Shown: one piece after another, positions 6,241-6,686 of the stretch
Layout: each line of letters starts with the position of its first letter
Position numbering within the stretch: the stretch's first letter is position 1
Source: Flavobacteriales bacterium
Lineage (GTDB): Bacteria > Bacteroidota > Bacteroidia > NS11-12g > UBA955
Assembly (NCBI GenBank): GCA_947464515.1
Contig: CANHXF010000099.1
Coordinates: 1-6,686 of the forward strand
Direction: 5' to 3'
DNA: 6,686 nucleotides
Translations under genes and position numbers: made by a program
The notes under the pieces: generated by a model
What the model was told of the DNA's origin: nothing
The model's input: the letters and a program-made list of their open reading frames with translations, nothing else
Database searches by the model: none

Positions 6241-6686
6241 CACTTGACCCCAGCGATTAAATATTACCCATGATGCTTTTGGGAAGGCCCAGAGTCCGGG
6301 AATCATCAAAGAGTCGTTTATGCCATCGCCGTTGGGGGAAATGCCTTCTGGGATTTGGATTTCGGCCTCGGGTTTGATGGGCAGATTGAGACAAAGCGTG
6401 TCATCGCAACCAAATGAGTCCCTCACCACCAAGCAAACCTTGTAGCTGATCCACTGAAAGGATTTGAGATAGGTGTGAGTGGGACTTTGCATGTTGCTGC
6501 TGTTTAGGTCCCCAAAATCCCAGATCCATTGCTTGGCGTTGTTGGTTTTGCTGATGAATTTGAGCGTTGGAAACTGGGACGAGTCAATCGAAAAATCGGA
6601 CTTAATGTTGTGGCTGATGACCAATAACGTGAACACCGAATCGCAGCTGGTGAAGGCAGATAGGGTATCGCGGAGTGATAGAGGTA
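6070..6686 (-). CDS. C-terminal part of a large T9SS type B (CHU_C) surface protein
   Basis: The 5' end lies beyond the right edge; 204 residues are visible, open from the first complete codon at 6684. An internal ATG at 6636 is not the true start, because close homology with the left-edge gene continues upstream of it. In order, there is the end of a 51-residue module (SCDSVF), a PKD domain (WIWDFGD, then SPTHTYLKS), a short linker (PIKPEAEIQ) and a CHU_C type B T9SS sorting domain: GISPNGDGINDSLMIPG, then FNRWGQVVFES, AWDGR, LLPEGVYFIVF and a basic end, YLKR. Such domains direct cargo through the T9SS translocon to the surface or medium and are typical of gliding-motility-associated proteins and large adhesins. 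The PKD part is about 90% identical in DNA to the left-edge gene. The stop is TAA at 6070-6072. The N-terminal function cannot be judged. Confidence 0.93.
   Translation of the reverse strand, partial: PLSLRDTLSAFTSCDSVFTLLVISHNIKSDFSIDSSQFPTLKFISKTNNAKQWIWDFGDLNSSNMQSPTHTYLKSFQWISYKVCLVVRDSFGCDDTLCLNLPIKPEAEIQIPEGISPNGDGINDSLMIPGLWAFPKASWVIFNRWGQVVFESNAQQNIAWDGRNHASKQSNEPTDLLPEGVYFIVFNYNDGHRPNLSKNIYLKR
6410..6686. repeat. Long direct repeat, right copy (PKD-encoding)
   Basis: This is the partner of 1-277, in the same orientation and offset by 6409 bp. Both encode the same module end and PKD domain. Base changes are often silent or conservative, so both reading frames appear to be kept functional. 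Confidence 0.93.

Noticed and set aside
6070..6636. A complete 188-residue gene starting at the ATG at 6636
   Set aside because: The frame is open to the window edge and matches the left-edge gene upstream of this ATG, which lies in the middle of a module; it is an internal methionine.
1..6686. CRISPR array, transposase, phage integrase, tRNA or rRNA genes
   Set aside because: I found no short regularly spaced identical repeats with unique spacers, no transposase- or integrase-like protein and no sequence resembling a tRNA or rRNA gene; the repeats seen are coding domain repeats.

Overview
The window looks like a chromosomal stretch from an AT-rich member of the Bacteroidota (Bacteroidetes). 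It carries secreted proteins with the C-terminal sorting domains of the type IX secretion system (T9SS), found in this phylum: a CHU_C / gliding-motility-associated type B domain in the right-edge gene and a type A (Por secretion) tail in the 554-residue protein. The visible N-termini all begin with Sec signal peptides, and upstream regions lack Shine-Dalgarno sequences, as is usual in this phylum. I cannot place it at genus level.

Layout, left to right. (1) A large minus-strand gene starts at 2990 and runs off the left edge; 996 codons are visible without a stop. It encodes a surface protein with an N-terminal domain like that of SBBP-repeat proteins, a probable beta-propeller, an Ig-like linker, four 51-residue tandem modules and a PKD domain. 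(2) Divergent from it, with only 31 bp between start codons, is a small secreted six-cysteine protein (3022-3411, plus). (3) Positions 3412-3938 hold no intact gene: a small GC-rich block with inverted repeats, a decayed orphan copy of a CHU_C domain (3569-about 3830, minus) and an unidentified open tail (3811-3938). (4) A minus-strand pair follows: a secreted protein with 16 mature cysteines (5600-6013) overlaps by an ATGA junction with a 554-residue T9SS type A cargo (3939-5603). (5) The right edge holds the 3' part of a second large gene (6070-6686, minus), whose C-terminal modules are close relatives of those in the left-edge gene.

The main point is modular reuse. The left-edge and right-edge genes share a stretch that is about 90% identical in DNA (1-277 and 6410-6686), in the same orientation and 6.4 kb apart. 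A third, broken copy of the sorting domain lies between them and keeps 37 of 38 identical bases in one block. The shared C-terminal modules are visibly richer in GC than the propeller part of the left gene and than the small genes between. My inference is that this is a cassette-like array of T9SS cargo genes that share conserved delivery ends, with variable passenger genes and small cysteine-rich partners between them. The families are known; the arrangement and the small cysteine-rich proteins are the parts I do not recognise.
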